Below, one piece after another: positions 54,701-61,293 of a stretch of 64,000 nucleotides of DNA (its first letter is position 1; the number at the start of each line of letters is the position of its first letter). The position numbers and the translations under genes are program-made. This DNA comes from Flammeovirga sp. SJP92 (GTDB taxonomy: Bacteria > Bacteroidota > Bacteroidia > Cytophagales > Flammeovirgaceae), in contig NZ_LQAQ01000074.1 of assembly GCF_001583495.1 (NCBI RefSeq), positions 1 through 64,000 of the forward strand, written 5' to 3'. The notes beneath the pieces were generated by a model. That model did no database searches and was not told the DNA's origin. It saw nothing but the letters and a program-made list of their open reading frames with translations.

Positions 54701-56327
54701 TAATTTCTACAAATGAGTCTCCACATGTAGGGTCCAAGCCCGTAATATCCAATCGAGCAACACCGGTAATTGTCTCTTCTTTATTATTAAAAGCAACATT
54801 GTCAATCGTGAATCCTGTTCCATTGGCACTCGGAATAATATCATAATCACCGTTGGCAGGAGTTCCTACTTTACTCCATGTGTAAGTATATCCATTAATA
54901 GGAGACGCATCTTCTGCTACTCCCGCATTTCCAGAACTACCATCCAATGCACAAAAAGTAATGTCTGATTGTGATAATTGAGGAGGAGTTCTGTTGATGA
55001 CTACATTATAGGATTGAGTATTACATGTCGTATTTAAACCACTAACTGTAAGATCTAAAGTAAGGTTGATGACTGATTCATCACCATTGAAAACGATATT
55101 ATCTAAACGTAAACCTGAGTTGTCATTTCCAAAAGCCACAAGGTCCACATTGGCACCTGCCGTAATCGAATTGATGGACCATTGGTAATCATAACCGTAA
55201 GAGGCTGTATTTTCATTCGCTATAGTAAAGTTTCCACCATTTTGAAGTGAACAAAAAGGAGAAGTAACGGTTTTTAAAGCACTATTGATAAAAGTAACGA
55301 CTATTTGATCTGTGGCTCCACCACAACCTCCTAATGCCCCACTGGCTGAAATATCAAACGTAGCAGACATTTGTAAAACATCAGGATCAAATTGTACATC
55401 AGTGACCACTAATCCACTGTTGTTCGTGCCAGAAGTATTGAAAGTAAATGAACCTCCAGTCAAATTTACCGTTCCTGAACTAGCTCCTCCAATATCCCAA
55501 GCGTAGGTAAATGGATCAGTCGTTTCTGCAATGACTTGTCCTAAGTTCTGACCATTGGTAGCACAGACTTCAGTTAAAGCACCAACGGCAATTTCTGGAG
55601 TTCTATAGAAAGTTAACTCAATAGATGAGGAATTTGAATCTGTACCACCGCAAGATGCTTCAGCATCAATAGTAATAATGGCAGTATTATCAGTAGGATT
55701 AAAGTCAGCATTTAAAACGGTGATAGGGATAATTAAATCCCCATTTGTAGTAGCAGTGGCCAATTGTGCTTTGATGGCATCAATTGCTGCAGTCGTTAAT
55801 CCAGAAGTATTAGTTTCATCCAAAGTCCAAATTGCACTAACAACACCTCCCTCAGGAAGATCAGGCATTGTAGCATCAATAGTTTGAGTTGATGGAGCAC
55901 ATTGGTCTCCATCAACAACGCTTAGACCAAATGCTTCTGGAACATAATATCCAATATTAATTTCTTTATAGTTGTAACAAGCATTAGGAGTTCCTGAAGT
56001 AAAAGAACACCCTTGTTCCCATACTTCGATGACTAGTTTACCGTAGGAGACACCATTGTTTACACTCTTATCAAATTGAACTCTTACTCCATCTTTATCG
56101 GTACTTCCATTAAATACAAGTTGACCGACAATATCTTTGAGAGACCAATTGAATTCATAATTTACACTGGGATCTAACCCTTCTAGCTCATAATGAATCG
56201 TACCATTGTTTGCTTTTCCACAGATCAGTCTATCTTCTAAACTAATCGGTGGTTGAGCATATACATTACCAAAAGAAAGTAGGGTGGTAATGCATATGAT
56301 TAAAATCTTTAGTAAAAATGCTTTCAT
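42711..56327 (-). CDS. Giant repeat adhesin with gliding-type (CHU_C) T9SS sorting domain
   Basis: This 4538-residue cell-surface protein has a signal peptide (to about 25). About 37 tandem repeats of roughly 100-110 residues follow, each opening with a Cys-containing strand (LNELCVVQGST), passing through GYTYNWS and GNNNSGLxLxxVxFD, and ending ITGTVxLxV...C...IPVTINR. The series ends in two PKD-like domains (about 4032-4215, YEWDFNYNG and GTYTIAL), further Ig-like domains (SWEWSTGETTSTINV), and the type B sorting domain (about 4440-4538, PTGFTPNGDGLNDTF, IYNRWGEIIF, GWDGTYRG). Five repeats (about 2610-3118) are duplicated almost exactly at about 3119-3620. The PorP/SprF gene next door is the usual partner. 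Adhesion or gliding is inferred. Confidence 0.9.
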   Translation of the reverse strand: MKAFLLKILIICITTLLSFGNVYAQPPISLEDRLICGKANNGTIHYELEGLDPSVNYEFNWSLKDIVGQLVFNGSTDKDGVRVQFDKSVNNGVSYGKLVIEVWEQGCSFTSGTPNACYNYKEINIGYYVPEAFGLSVVDGDQCAPSTQTIDATMPDLPEGGVVSAIWTLDETNTSGLTTAAIDAIKAQLATATTNGDLIIPITVLNADFNPTDNTAIITIDAEASCGGTDSNSSSIELTFYRTPEIAVGALTEVCATNGQNLGQVIAETTDPFTYAWDIGGASSGTVNLTGGSFTFNTSGTNNSGLVVTDVQFDPDVLQMSATFDISASGALGGCGGATDQIVVTFINSALKTVTSPFCSLQNGGNFTIANENTASYGYDYQWSINSITAGANVDLVAFGNDNSGLRLDNIVFNGDESVINLTLDLTVSGLNTTCNTQSYNVVINRTPPQLSQSDITFCALDGSSGNAGVAEDASPINGYTYTWSKVGTPANGDYDIIPSANGTGFTIDNVAFNNKEETITGVARLDITGLDPTCGDSFVEINITINRLPSAQGLTSIVLCADQNGSYNVIPANDPQDVVNGQTYNWSYTLDDPSLGSLTLSPTTNLDQSGLDFNNVTFNGSNTSLTGFVHLQVTGSICGATTTDIPFTIYRRPSVLDITSVEICATQNESLLEIITAHTDNFSGYDFNWTVGAINGGSITQAVVYGNNNSGIRFEDVVFDPNTQQITTTLDLVINGLASDCGNTMSIPVTIDRNPDVLANLTDFTTCQLDLATPSIFVVTPYTEDFPTIEYDWINKIETGGTTTLTKTGNDFSGLRLDDVDFDNGSSVINGSIEVTVTGAGAGCTATTQTLNYTIYRIPDGLQFTAPQACVTNGQNNVVLIPANTEIVSDFNYTWQLLSISNGTADFSGIHATDNSGLSVSNIAFNTNQSQITATIRASVTNVDGSCNASSVDFTVTLDRTPQVTTIGAQTYCLVEGAIDQEVSPEILDVLTGYTYTWSLNNITNGTLTGTAFGNQDTGFKLTNVTFNDNQETVTADVDVEVQTASCGLVTHTIPVTINRIPDIINQSNIALCAFDLETNVQAITANAGTDVIAGATYSYTVNTTDGVITTSQNGSDNSGLVFTSIDFNGNNTTISGTIDVEVTLPQCGTVTNSIPFVIYRKPDQLALTAIDLCAENGLASITAVTANTDFFAGYTFDWTLTVNSGGSMGMTTNGNNDSGVDFTSITFNANSEVITATLDLEVVGLDASCGNTVSIPVNVYRIPDVFANLTDFETCILKGTTSVDVVGTSTEDYPNMTFTWTEKVAPSNGSTITLDPYGTDGEALRFINVDFGNGESEITGTITLTVNNPAGGCATTKDFNYTIHRLPDGLQIGDQLLCALNGDTNIQLQGLNTEIVDNYSYQWSISNFTGGTATVSSTAVGVGSDGSDLYLNDINFNTGSSTLTATIRGTVIGMDNSCAGATKDITVTVHRIPDAFRLTDQSFCLQNGAVTETLASPETDVIAGYTYTWTHSVTGGTITTSTTGTNNSGLDLTNVAFDPSATQITGTVTLTVAGIDANCGTNSHSFTVTINRLPDNLSTTAVNLCQLDGDTDVNVFNPNTVAVGTFAYVWEWESISGGTVTLSGYGNNNSGLEFDNITFSGSSNIIQGTLKTTVNNVDASCSPTPIYTTVEIHRVPDLTGHTGPIEFCAYQGDTDQLVLNEIAQAINGYDFNWSIDNISNGTIVLDPSGNNNSQLEFDDITFDAGEVLISGDLLLEVNNVDASCGTISQTVPFSIHLLPDVLKLTGYSISLCSYAVNMNQLIDTGNDTALNGYTYNWSFQTAPSGGTFDLPTSTDHTKADQSDLNFYNINFDASSTVINAVIRLTVTGLSTTCGITEKLIPVVIDLEADDLNLVDQVVCAEEGETNVMGYAEDLNLFAGVTSTWTISNVSGGTISGITQYGNLNSGVLFDQVNFDADSEQITGELTLVQMTPNCTDKTETIDFTINRTFDLGSYTSIELCTTDNDTNTTQIFAPISDNFPTITYAWAKNGTFTDGDFELVPSANNTGLSIRNIQFDDGKSIITGSVTLTVTTPNCGVITQDIPVNVTRKVELADVTLNDLCVTENSSGHILHDEVLENIAGFSYDWNVVTATVNGGTFDLDISGNNNSLLTVNNVVFDNNSIEITADITLSVSGSCDNSTVTKQIRIQRIPDLTTLTDVVICALQDTDGETIVIENTEDFGSGVTYNWSIATGTLSGGTVTLVPSTTNNNSGLVLDDIHFDDSIDPSSSSISFTVDLEVTGLCQTLNQSFTVQIDRAVDMSIFPASITECQLDEATDVEVIAVATETIDNFNYTWSIVSISGGTFSLDPQGTDASGLQLDAIQFDDSTTPSSATINAVIRVQNTNGCAIDSKDIPVTINRLPSINDVVSIETCVEESATGVLLIDQAFEEIDGYVYSWSYDNTTFTGGSADFAGVNTDGSGLELTSITFDANSATVSGIVTVNVSNSCGIGDKDIPFTLHRIPNTASITLNTDCAPSNNGTATLFNGLSETLTDWTFEWALIEGSVSGGSLTLGATTTQSNEALMAENINFDANQKTITGNVTLIITSTSCNDQSITLPFTINREIDLDAITLNELCVVQGSTLQILNAESTETLDGYAYNWTSLNIISGGSFTVSSDGNNNSRLLANDITFDANSLVINAEITLDVTGSCNTASRTIPITINRIPDLSSISNQFLCLVQNTTDEILVTASTETLGTIDYTWTIDASTLTGGSATLQAYGNNNSGVRLQTVTFDTNSDEITFTVDVSLSNACQGSTTSFDVTINRQVDFSLFPDTIEECLVDNSTGITVIDPQTEQINNITFDYEIVTASLNGGSFTLETSGADNSGLILNDIQFDNTSDQIQANIRVFNEAGCSLDDKTIAVTIRRMADQTTLTGVNLCVENNATNTEAIAENEFAIDNMVYSYQIINVVGGQIPSFTQNGNNNSQLVLDQVIFNADQTNITADIVLTVNNSCDVTPDTIPLSIERTVDLSSITLNELCATDEDGSTMELYAESSENLPSWSYTWTLLSSTMTGGSFTIAPKGNQNSGLDATAINFDEGSNEITASINLTLTGSCNDATQTLPITIRRNVDLQSITLNELCVIQGSTAQILNPESTETIAGYTYNWTNLTITNGGSFTVSSDGNNNSRLLANDITFDANSLVINAEITLDVTGSCNTASRVIPITINRIPDLSVISNQVRCLIQNTTDETLITASTETWGTIDYSWTIDASTLTGGTATLEAYGNNNSGVNLQTVTFDEGSDVITFTVNVTLSNACQGSNTSFDVTINRQVDFSLFPDTIDECLVDNSTGITVIDPQTEQINNITFDYEIVTGSLNGGSFTLETSGADDSGLILNAIQFDDTSDEIQANVRVFNESGCSLDEKIIAVTIQRVADQTTLTGVDLCLTNNATNVEAIEENEFDIDNMVFNYQIININGGQIPSFTQSGNNNSQLVLDQVIFNADQTNITADIVLTVNNSCDATPDTIPLTINRSVDVASIDLNELCAFDEDGSTLELWAGNSENLPSWTYTWILLDGTTGGSFDLSTKGNQGSGLDVSAINFDEGSDVITGSVTLNTTGSCNNIVQTFTITIRRSVDLSSITDYENCVDGLEDLELYTSNDEELASIDHTWTSSVTGGSFTLVPTGNNNAGLTLQNITFDNNSYAITGTLTINQTGSCDERSQTVNINLYRAPVFTNSDTLVFCQDEINTIEGISSDAGVFNIRWEVASIDGASASGINKINAYNNSTSNTLTNVQMTKDDFDASSGLITVTFNLITSNSLYSSCESTQEVVVQFTRIPEITIPDAEAEGCSAVPVVLMPFGDEDFSEDYNYEWNLDVASLVGTSADGSTRIQGLVQSFTGQNLSITLEDTDYNNVNTQQINFDVTLTVTNKVNATCSNAGSTKTFSFTIHRSPLVGLPTDTLAVCEAETISIQSSYDEQSNIDYSWEILNVVGGQLSNDGVNQYSINVHSPVFDNDVYDIYADVVLTTVNKLVPDVCPGIDTAKVHFQRTPTSNFTIQNTVGCAQQVLTLDASTSGIPNGENTYEWDFNYNGTFSADSSSTLPTMNKVYEGEGTYTIALRITSALGCTSNIYSESITIYPSPVANFNIPDLICLDQEFEANNNGSTAGNPDGEITWEWYMDYGGNNTISQGSNSSINYSYPQTGNYQIALVITNSSGCQDVMIKEIDVIGLPETTFDPLVYICEGETATLSISGGESWEWSTGETTSTINVTPTESQKYGVKSFNQLGCFKTDSIEVVVLPNGSGSSIIEACDFAEVTLSTIIDDPAVVKGIEWSTGETTSSIIVTEAGTFTYTLLVQSDPNADPCTYTHSITVNRDPIPGTLLPSDTTFCFEDDARIELVATNDPNVVVVWEDTEETTPTVTRGEEGVYAVKIMDTSRETACFEEYEINVVELCPPRISAPTGFTPNGDGLNDTFYIEASDLFNITLTIYNRWGEIIFYREYADEYELRNPKKGWDGTYRGRKVSIGDYIYTLTYESELYPGEVYRKDSGISVIY
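45460..48490 (-). repeat. 1.5-kb tandem duplication inside the adhesin gene
   Basis: Two blocks of about 1.5 kb (roughly 46970-48490 and 45460-46970) each encode five repeats with nearly identical sequence, for example LLANDITFDANSLVINAEIT, DFSLFPDTI and IPSFTQNGNNNSQ in one with matching stretches in the other. Other repeats in the gene are far more diverged. Boundaries are approximate. Confidence 0.75.
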
Positions 56328-56348
56328 AATTTCCTTTAATTCAAAAAA

Positions 56349-57407
56349 TTAGTTTACCCAAGGAGTAGAACATGGTAGTAGTTCAGCTTTACGCTTTTTC
56401 TTTTTACGATAGTCTTTATATAAATCTAAATCATAGCCTAATGATATTTCATGCGACATTGCACCCACTTGGGGAAGGCGGGTTAACGTCCAATCCATAC
56501 TATAGCCGAATTTTAAACCCTTGATTTTAGTACCTATCATGATAATTACAGCATCATGATTGACTGCTTGTGCATCATTACTTTTGATAACAGGCAGGCC
56601 TCTGTACCAAAACCCAACTAATAATGGTTCTAAGTTGGCATAAGCACCAAGGCTCAGTTGTGAATAACCGCCTTGTTGCATAAATAAAGCCACTGGGGAA
56701 ATAGATTTACCATTATAGCCTTTTACAGTTCTTCTTCTGTTGACATATTCTAACGGAATAACGTACCCACCCATCAATGAAAATTTCATCGGGTAATTTT
56801 GCTTTCCATTCATAAAAGTTACGTTAGGTGAGTTGATGTGATGGAAGGACATGCCTCCCCAAAAACCTCTGCCGAATACTAAAATACCAGCCGAAATATC
56901 AGGCACAAAAGCATTTTCATTTAGAAGTCTTTCAGCCGTTGGACCGCTAATTCCACCTCCAGGACCAATTTGATCACTGAATATAATATCATTAAAGGCC
57001 AATGACGATTGCATAACGCCCAATTGAAGCCCAAAGTTGACTTTCAAATTTTTATTGATACTCAGCAAATAACTACCAATGGCATCAACACTTGTATTGG
57101 TAAAACTTCGATTACCATTGATACTCGATCTATCTTGACGGATAGTACCACCTAAAGCAATGTTTTTGCTTGGTATAAATTGGTCATAGCCGACCATATA
57201 TGTTTCAAAATTGGCAGGTAAGCCTACCCATTGATTTCTATAATTAAATGTCGCTCTGCCATCATACGTATTCCCAGCCATAGCCGGATTTAGATATAAG
57301 GGTGCAGCATAAAATTGAGAAAATTGAGGGTCTTGAGCTTTTACTACCATGGAAAGGGTTATCATTAACATAATTAATGAAGCCCTTAACTGCATGGGGT
57401 ATTGCAT
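56349..57407 (-). CDS. PorP/SprF family type IX secretion membrane protein
   Basis: This 352-residue outer-membrane beta-barrel has a signal peptide (to about 24). The family opening is clear: DPQFSQFYAAPLYLNPAMAG, followed by NYRNQWVGLPANFETYMVGY, FGLQLGVMQSS and GFWGGMSFHHINSPN. PorP/SprF proteins are paired with CHU_C-bearing cargo and help attach it or move it to the surface. The giant adhesin gene starts 21 bp downstream on the same strand, so the two form an operon with the barrel protein first. The C-terminus carries a Lys/Arg-rich segment (YRKKKKRKAELL). Confidence 0.88.
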   Translation of the reverse strand: MQYPMQLRASLIMLMITLSMVVKAQDPQFSQFYAAPLYLNPAMAGNTYDGRATFNYRNQWVGLPANFETYMVGYDQFIPSKNIALGGTIRQDRSSINGNRSFTNTSVDAIGSYLLSINKNLKVNFGLQLGVMQSSLAFNDIIFSDQIGPGGGISGPTAERLLNENAFVPDISAGILVFGRGFWGGMSFHHINSPNVTFMNGKQNYPMKFSLMGGYVIPLEYVNRRRTVKGYNGKSISPVALFMQQGGYSQLSLGAYANLEPLLVGFWYRGLPVIKSNDAQAVNHDAVIIMIGTKIKGLKFGYSMDWTLTRLPQVGAMSHEISLGYDLDLYKDYRKKKKRKAELLPCSTPWVN

Positions 57408-58120
57408 TATTTTACTTTAAAATTTATCGTCAGTACAAAAAGTGTCCTTTTTCTTATACGATAAATTCATGCCAAGAAATCATCAAAAAAAATCCTAACA
57501 TAAAAAAGTTCTGACAGATGTAAGTTTTATACTGGAAATGTAATAGTTATATATTTTATTTAAATAGTTATATATATATAAAATTTTACCTTGTGTATTA
57601 GTAAATAACATAACAATATATACATTTTTCATCCGTGAAAGTGTAGTGTATATTGTTTTTGGAATGATACTCTTACATCCTATTGGGCTAAATAAATTTC
57701 CTCCAAAAAGCTAAAATGAATTTTTGTACTATTCATAGGTGTGTTTTTTTACTTGAACATAGTCTCTTAACATATCACATGGGTATTAATATTTCTTTAC
57801 ATTTCTTAAAAAGAAAACCCGATTGATAACTCTTGTTAAAAGAAAGTTTTTTTTTATCTGATAAAATAAGAATTCAACAAAAAACACGCAAAGAGCAACG
57901 GGTTGAAAATAAGTGTTATAGATGTTTTGTTAAACAGTATAAACAAATGTTTAATCATATTTGAGAATGTTTCATTTGACACTTAATCCTGTTAGTATTG
58001 CAGTATGAAATGAAGCTAAAACCTAATCAATTCTGCAGAAACGAAAGTACTTCAACTTAAGTACTTGATAGTGATTAGCAAGTGAAACTTAATCTAATAT
58101 TATTATCTAAACTTACATTT
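57408..58120. other. AT-rich divergent intergenic region
   Basis: The 713 bp between the PorP/SprF gene and the second SusC gene must hold promoters for both. It includes a TA-rich patch (about 57545-57590, ATAGTTATATAT twice). I recognise no gene, repeat family or convincing promoter pair. Confidence 0.4.
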
Positions 58121-61100
58121 ATGCATACAAAACCAATACAATTAACAAGAGTACTGGGGTTGTTATTCTTCATGGGATTATTTTTTATTTCCAATGTCCA
58201 TGCACAAGAAAGAACAGTCTCTGGTATCGTTACAGATGTAAAAGATGGTACTGCATTACCCGGAGTCAATGTTTCTATTGAAGGTACTTCAATCGGTAGC
58301 ATTACAGACTTTGATGGTAAATTCTCCTTAATGATTGATGAAAGTAATGGCCCAAAAGTACTTGTATTCTCTTTTATAGGATACGTGACCCAAAAAGTGA
58401 ATGTAGGTTCACAAAGTAACATTACAGTAGCATTAGTCGAAGATGTAGAACAGCTGGAAGAAGTTGTTGTTGTTGGTTATGGCGTTCAGAAAAAGAGTGT
58501 TGTAACAGGTGCCATTGCATCAGTAAAATCAGATGAAATCACTGAGACACCTGTAGGAAACGCTGCTCAGTCACTACAAGGCCGTACGCCGGGTGTATTA
58601 GTGACTAACGTTTCAGGACAGCCAGGAGCAGGTGTTGATATCCGTATTCGTGGTACGGGTTCAAACGGACATAACTCACCGTTATTCGTTGTTGACGGAA
58701 TGCAAATGGACGACATCAACTTCTTAAATCCAAATGACATTGAGTCGATGGAAGTACTAAAAGATGCCGCTTCTTCTGCTATTTATGGTTCAAGAGGTGC
58801 CAACGGTGTTGTAATGATCACCACTAAAAAAGGTAAAGCAGGTAAATCAACGGTTACTTATGATGGTTATTATGGTATTCAAAATGCTTGGAGAGAGTCT
58901 CCTTTGCTGAATGCACAACAATACATGACATTGCATAACCAAGGTGCTGTAAACGCTGGTCAAAGCCCAATTTTCAGTGATGCACAAATTGCTAATCCAG
59001 CACATGACACCAACTGGCAAAATGAATTATTCCAAAGTGCTCCAATCCAAAACCACAGTATTTCAACCTCAGGTGGTAACGAAAACTCAAATTACTTAGC
59101 AAGTTTTGGTTATTTTGGACAAGAAGGTATTGTAGCTCCAGAAAAGTCACAGTTTGAGCGTTACACTTTCCGTTTAAATTCTTCTCATAAAGTTTCAGAA
59201 TCAGTAAAAGTGGGCGTTAATGCGACTTTTGTAAGAGAGGAAAGAAGTGGTATCAATGAGCACGAGCAGTTTGGTGGTGCTATCCAAAATGCATTATTAC
59301 ATGATCCTCTAACTCCTGTATATGCTTTTGATAAAAATTCAGAATACGATACTTATCCAGTACAGCCCGCTTATAACCCAGGAATGTATAACCCTATAAC
59401 AGGTGAAAACGGTGCTTACTATGGTATTTCGGAAAGACAATTGAGAGAGATTGTTAACCCTATGGCCAAAATTTATAATACTTATGAAGACAACATTTCT
59501 AATAAATTTATTGGTAATGCATTTGTAGAAGTGAAGCCTGTAGGTGTTAAAGGTTTGACAGTGAAGTCTGATTTTGGTGTTGATATTGGATCTTGGGCAA
59601 ACAGAAGCTACAGTCCTGAGGTTTATTACAATTCTGTAAACCAAATGGCCAACAGTTCTGTAAGTCAAAACATGAGTGAGTACAGTACTTGGCAATGGGA
59701 AAATACAGCAATGTATGAAAAAACAATCAACGTAGATCACAAGATTTCAGTGTTAGGTGGTATGACAATGCGTCAAAGTACTGGTACAGACATGTGGGGT
59801 ATGCGTAATGGATTACAGCTTCCAGGTTGGGATTATGGTTATATTGGCAACGGTTCTGATGACAATACTCAAAAAGCAAATGGTGGATTTTATGATCACC
59901 GTTTGATGTCATTCTTCGGTAGATTAGGGTATGATTACAAAGAGAAATACCTATTCAGTGCTACAATGCGTTATGATGGATCTTCGAACTTTGGACCTAA
60001 TCATCAATTTGGTTTCTTCCCTTCAGTTCAAGCAGGTTGGGTGATTTCAAACGAAGATTTCTTGAAGCACAACGAAACAGTCAACTTCTTAAAAGTAAGA
60101 GGTTCATGGGGTAAAGTAGGTAACGAAAATATTCCTCCATTTGGTTATATGTCAGCATTTGGATCTACAGCTTCTTATCCTCTTGGAGGAGTGCCACAGC
60201 CAGGTTATGGTATTACAAGAATGGCTAACCCTGATTTACGTTGGGAAGCAGCGGCAGAGTTCAACTTTGGTATTGATGTAGGTTTCTTTAATGATATGTT
60301 ACAAGCCAATGTTGATTTATATTCTAGAGAAAGACAAGATCTATTAGGCAATAAACCTGTACCTGATTACACTGGTCAGGAAGATCCAATAACTAATTTA
60401 GGTACAGTAAGAAACCAAGGTATTGAACTGGCATTGACTTACCAAAACAACGAAGGTGCTTTCAAATACTCTATTACAGGTAATGTAGCTTACAACGACA
60501 ACAAAGTGACAGCAGTAAATAACACAGATGGTTTTATCTTCGGTGATGGTCTTCATAATACAGTTGGTAACATGGCAATGGCAACAGGTCACTCACTTCC
60601 ATTCTTCTATGGTTTCAAAACAGATGGAGTAATCCAAAACCAACAAGAAGCGGACCGTTACAACGAGATGTTCGGTACAAATGCAAAACCTGGTGATATT
60701 CGTTTTGTAGATACAAACGGTGATGGTGTAATTGATGAAAATGACCGTACTGATATTGGAACACCAGTACATAATTGGACGTATGGTTTAACGATCCGTG
60801 CGGAATACAAAGGTTTTGACTTCTCAATGTTCTGGCAAGGACAATCAGGTGGTAAGATGATGAATGCTTCTACTCGTAGAGACTTATTAGGTGACCAAAA
60901 CTATGATACACGTTACTTAAACAGCTGGACTCCTGAAAACGGTTCGAACTCAATGCCAAGATTCACACATGATGATACAAACAACAATTACATCTGGATG
61001 AATGATATGGTACATATTGAAGATGCTTCTTATTTAAGATTGAAAAACGTTCAGGTAGGGTATACTTTACCAAGCCATATTTCTAAGAAAATTGGTACAC

Positions 61101-61264
61101 AACGTTTAAGAGTTTATGTATCAGGCAACAACTTACTAACGTTCACTGAGTATTCAGGTTTAGATCCAGAAATGGGACACGGTGGAGCAATGGGTTCAGG
61201 TTTTGATATGGGATCTTACCCTCAAGCACGTTCTTATTTAGTAGGACTTAACGTGACATTCTAA
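58121..61264 (+). CDS. SusC-like TonB-dependent receptor (second pair)
   Basis: This outer-membrane importer has about 1047 residues. I prefer the ATG at 58121 (MHTKPIQLTRVLG), which gives a normal signal peptide ending NVHAQ; a GTG at 58082 would add 13 residues. The carboxypeptidase-like domain (VSGIVTDVKDGTALPGVNVS), the TonB-box region LEEVVVVGYG, and the plug (VRIRGTG-like DIRIRGTGSNGHNSPLFVVD and SSAIYGSRGANGVVMI) precede the barrel, which ends GLNVTF. The SusD gene follows after 29 bp. No enzyme genes adjoin, so the cargo cannot be inferred. Confidence 0.92.
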   Translation: MHTKPIQLTRVLGLLFFMGLFFISNVHAQERTVSGIVTDVKDGTALPGVNVSIEGTSIGSITDFDGKFSLMIDESNGPKVLVFSFIGYVTQKVNVGSQSNITVALVEDVEQLEEVVVVGYGVQKKSVVTGAIASVKSDEITETPVGNAAQSLQGRTPGVLVTNVSGQPGAGVDIRIRGTGSNGHNSPLFVVDGMQMDDINFLNPNDIESMEVLKDAASSAIYGSRGANGVVMITTKKGKAGKSTVTYDGYYGIQNAWRESPLLNAQQYMTLHNQGAVNAGQSPIFSDAQIANPAHDTNWQNELFQSAPIQNHSISTSGGNENSNYLASFGYFGQEGIVAPEKSQFERYTFRLNSSHKVSESVKVGVNATFVREERSGINEHEQFGGAIQNALLHDPLTPVYAFDKNSEYDTYPVQPAYNPGMYNPITGENGAYYGISERQLREIVNPMAKIYNTYEDNISNKFIGNAFVEVKPVGVKGLTVKSDFGVDIGSWANRSYSPEVYYNSVNQMANSSVSQNMSEYSTWQWENTAMYEKTINVDHKISVLGGMTMRQSTGTDMWGMRNGLQLPGWDYGYIGNGSDDNTQKANGGFYDHRLMSFFGRLGYDYKEKYLFSATMRYDGSSNFGPNHQFGFFPSVQAGWVISNEDFLKHNETVNFLKVRGSWGKVGNENIPPFGYMSAFGSTASYPLGGVPQPGYGITRMANPDLRWEAAAEFNFGIDVGFFNDMLQANVDLYSRERQDLLGNKPVPDYTGQEDPITNLGTVRNQGIELALTYQNNEGAFKYSITGNVAYNDNKVTAVNNTDGFIFGDGLHNTVGNMAMATGHSLPFFYGFKTDGVIQNQQEADRYNEMFGTNAKPGDIRFVDTNGDGVIDENDRTDIGTPVHNWTYGLTIRAEYKGFDFSMFWQGQSGGKMMNASTRRDLLGDQNYDTRYLNSWTPENGSNSMPRFTHDDTNNNYIWMNDMVHIEDASYLRLKNVQVGYTLPSHISKKIGTQRLRVYVSGNNLLTFTEYSGLDPEMGHGGAMGSGFDMGSYPQARSYLVGLNVTF

Positions 61265-61293
61265 TTCTTTTATCCATCGAAAACTTACTAGAA

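Noticed and set aside
46669-55887. Many plus-strand frames of 60-90 codons across the giant adhesin gene
   Set aside because: They recur at the same place in successive repeats and are antisense shadows of the repeat coding sequence.
59339-59740. Minus-strand frame of 133 codons inside the second SusC gene
   Set aside because: It is antisense to a strongly conserved TonB-dependent receptor and has a Cys/His-rich composition typical of shadows.
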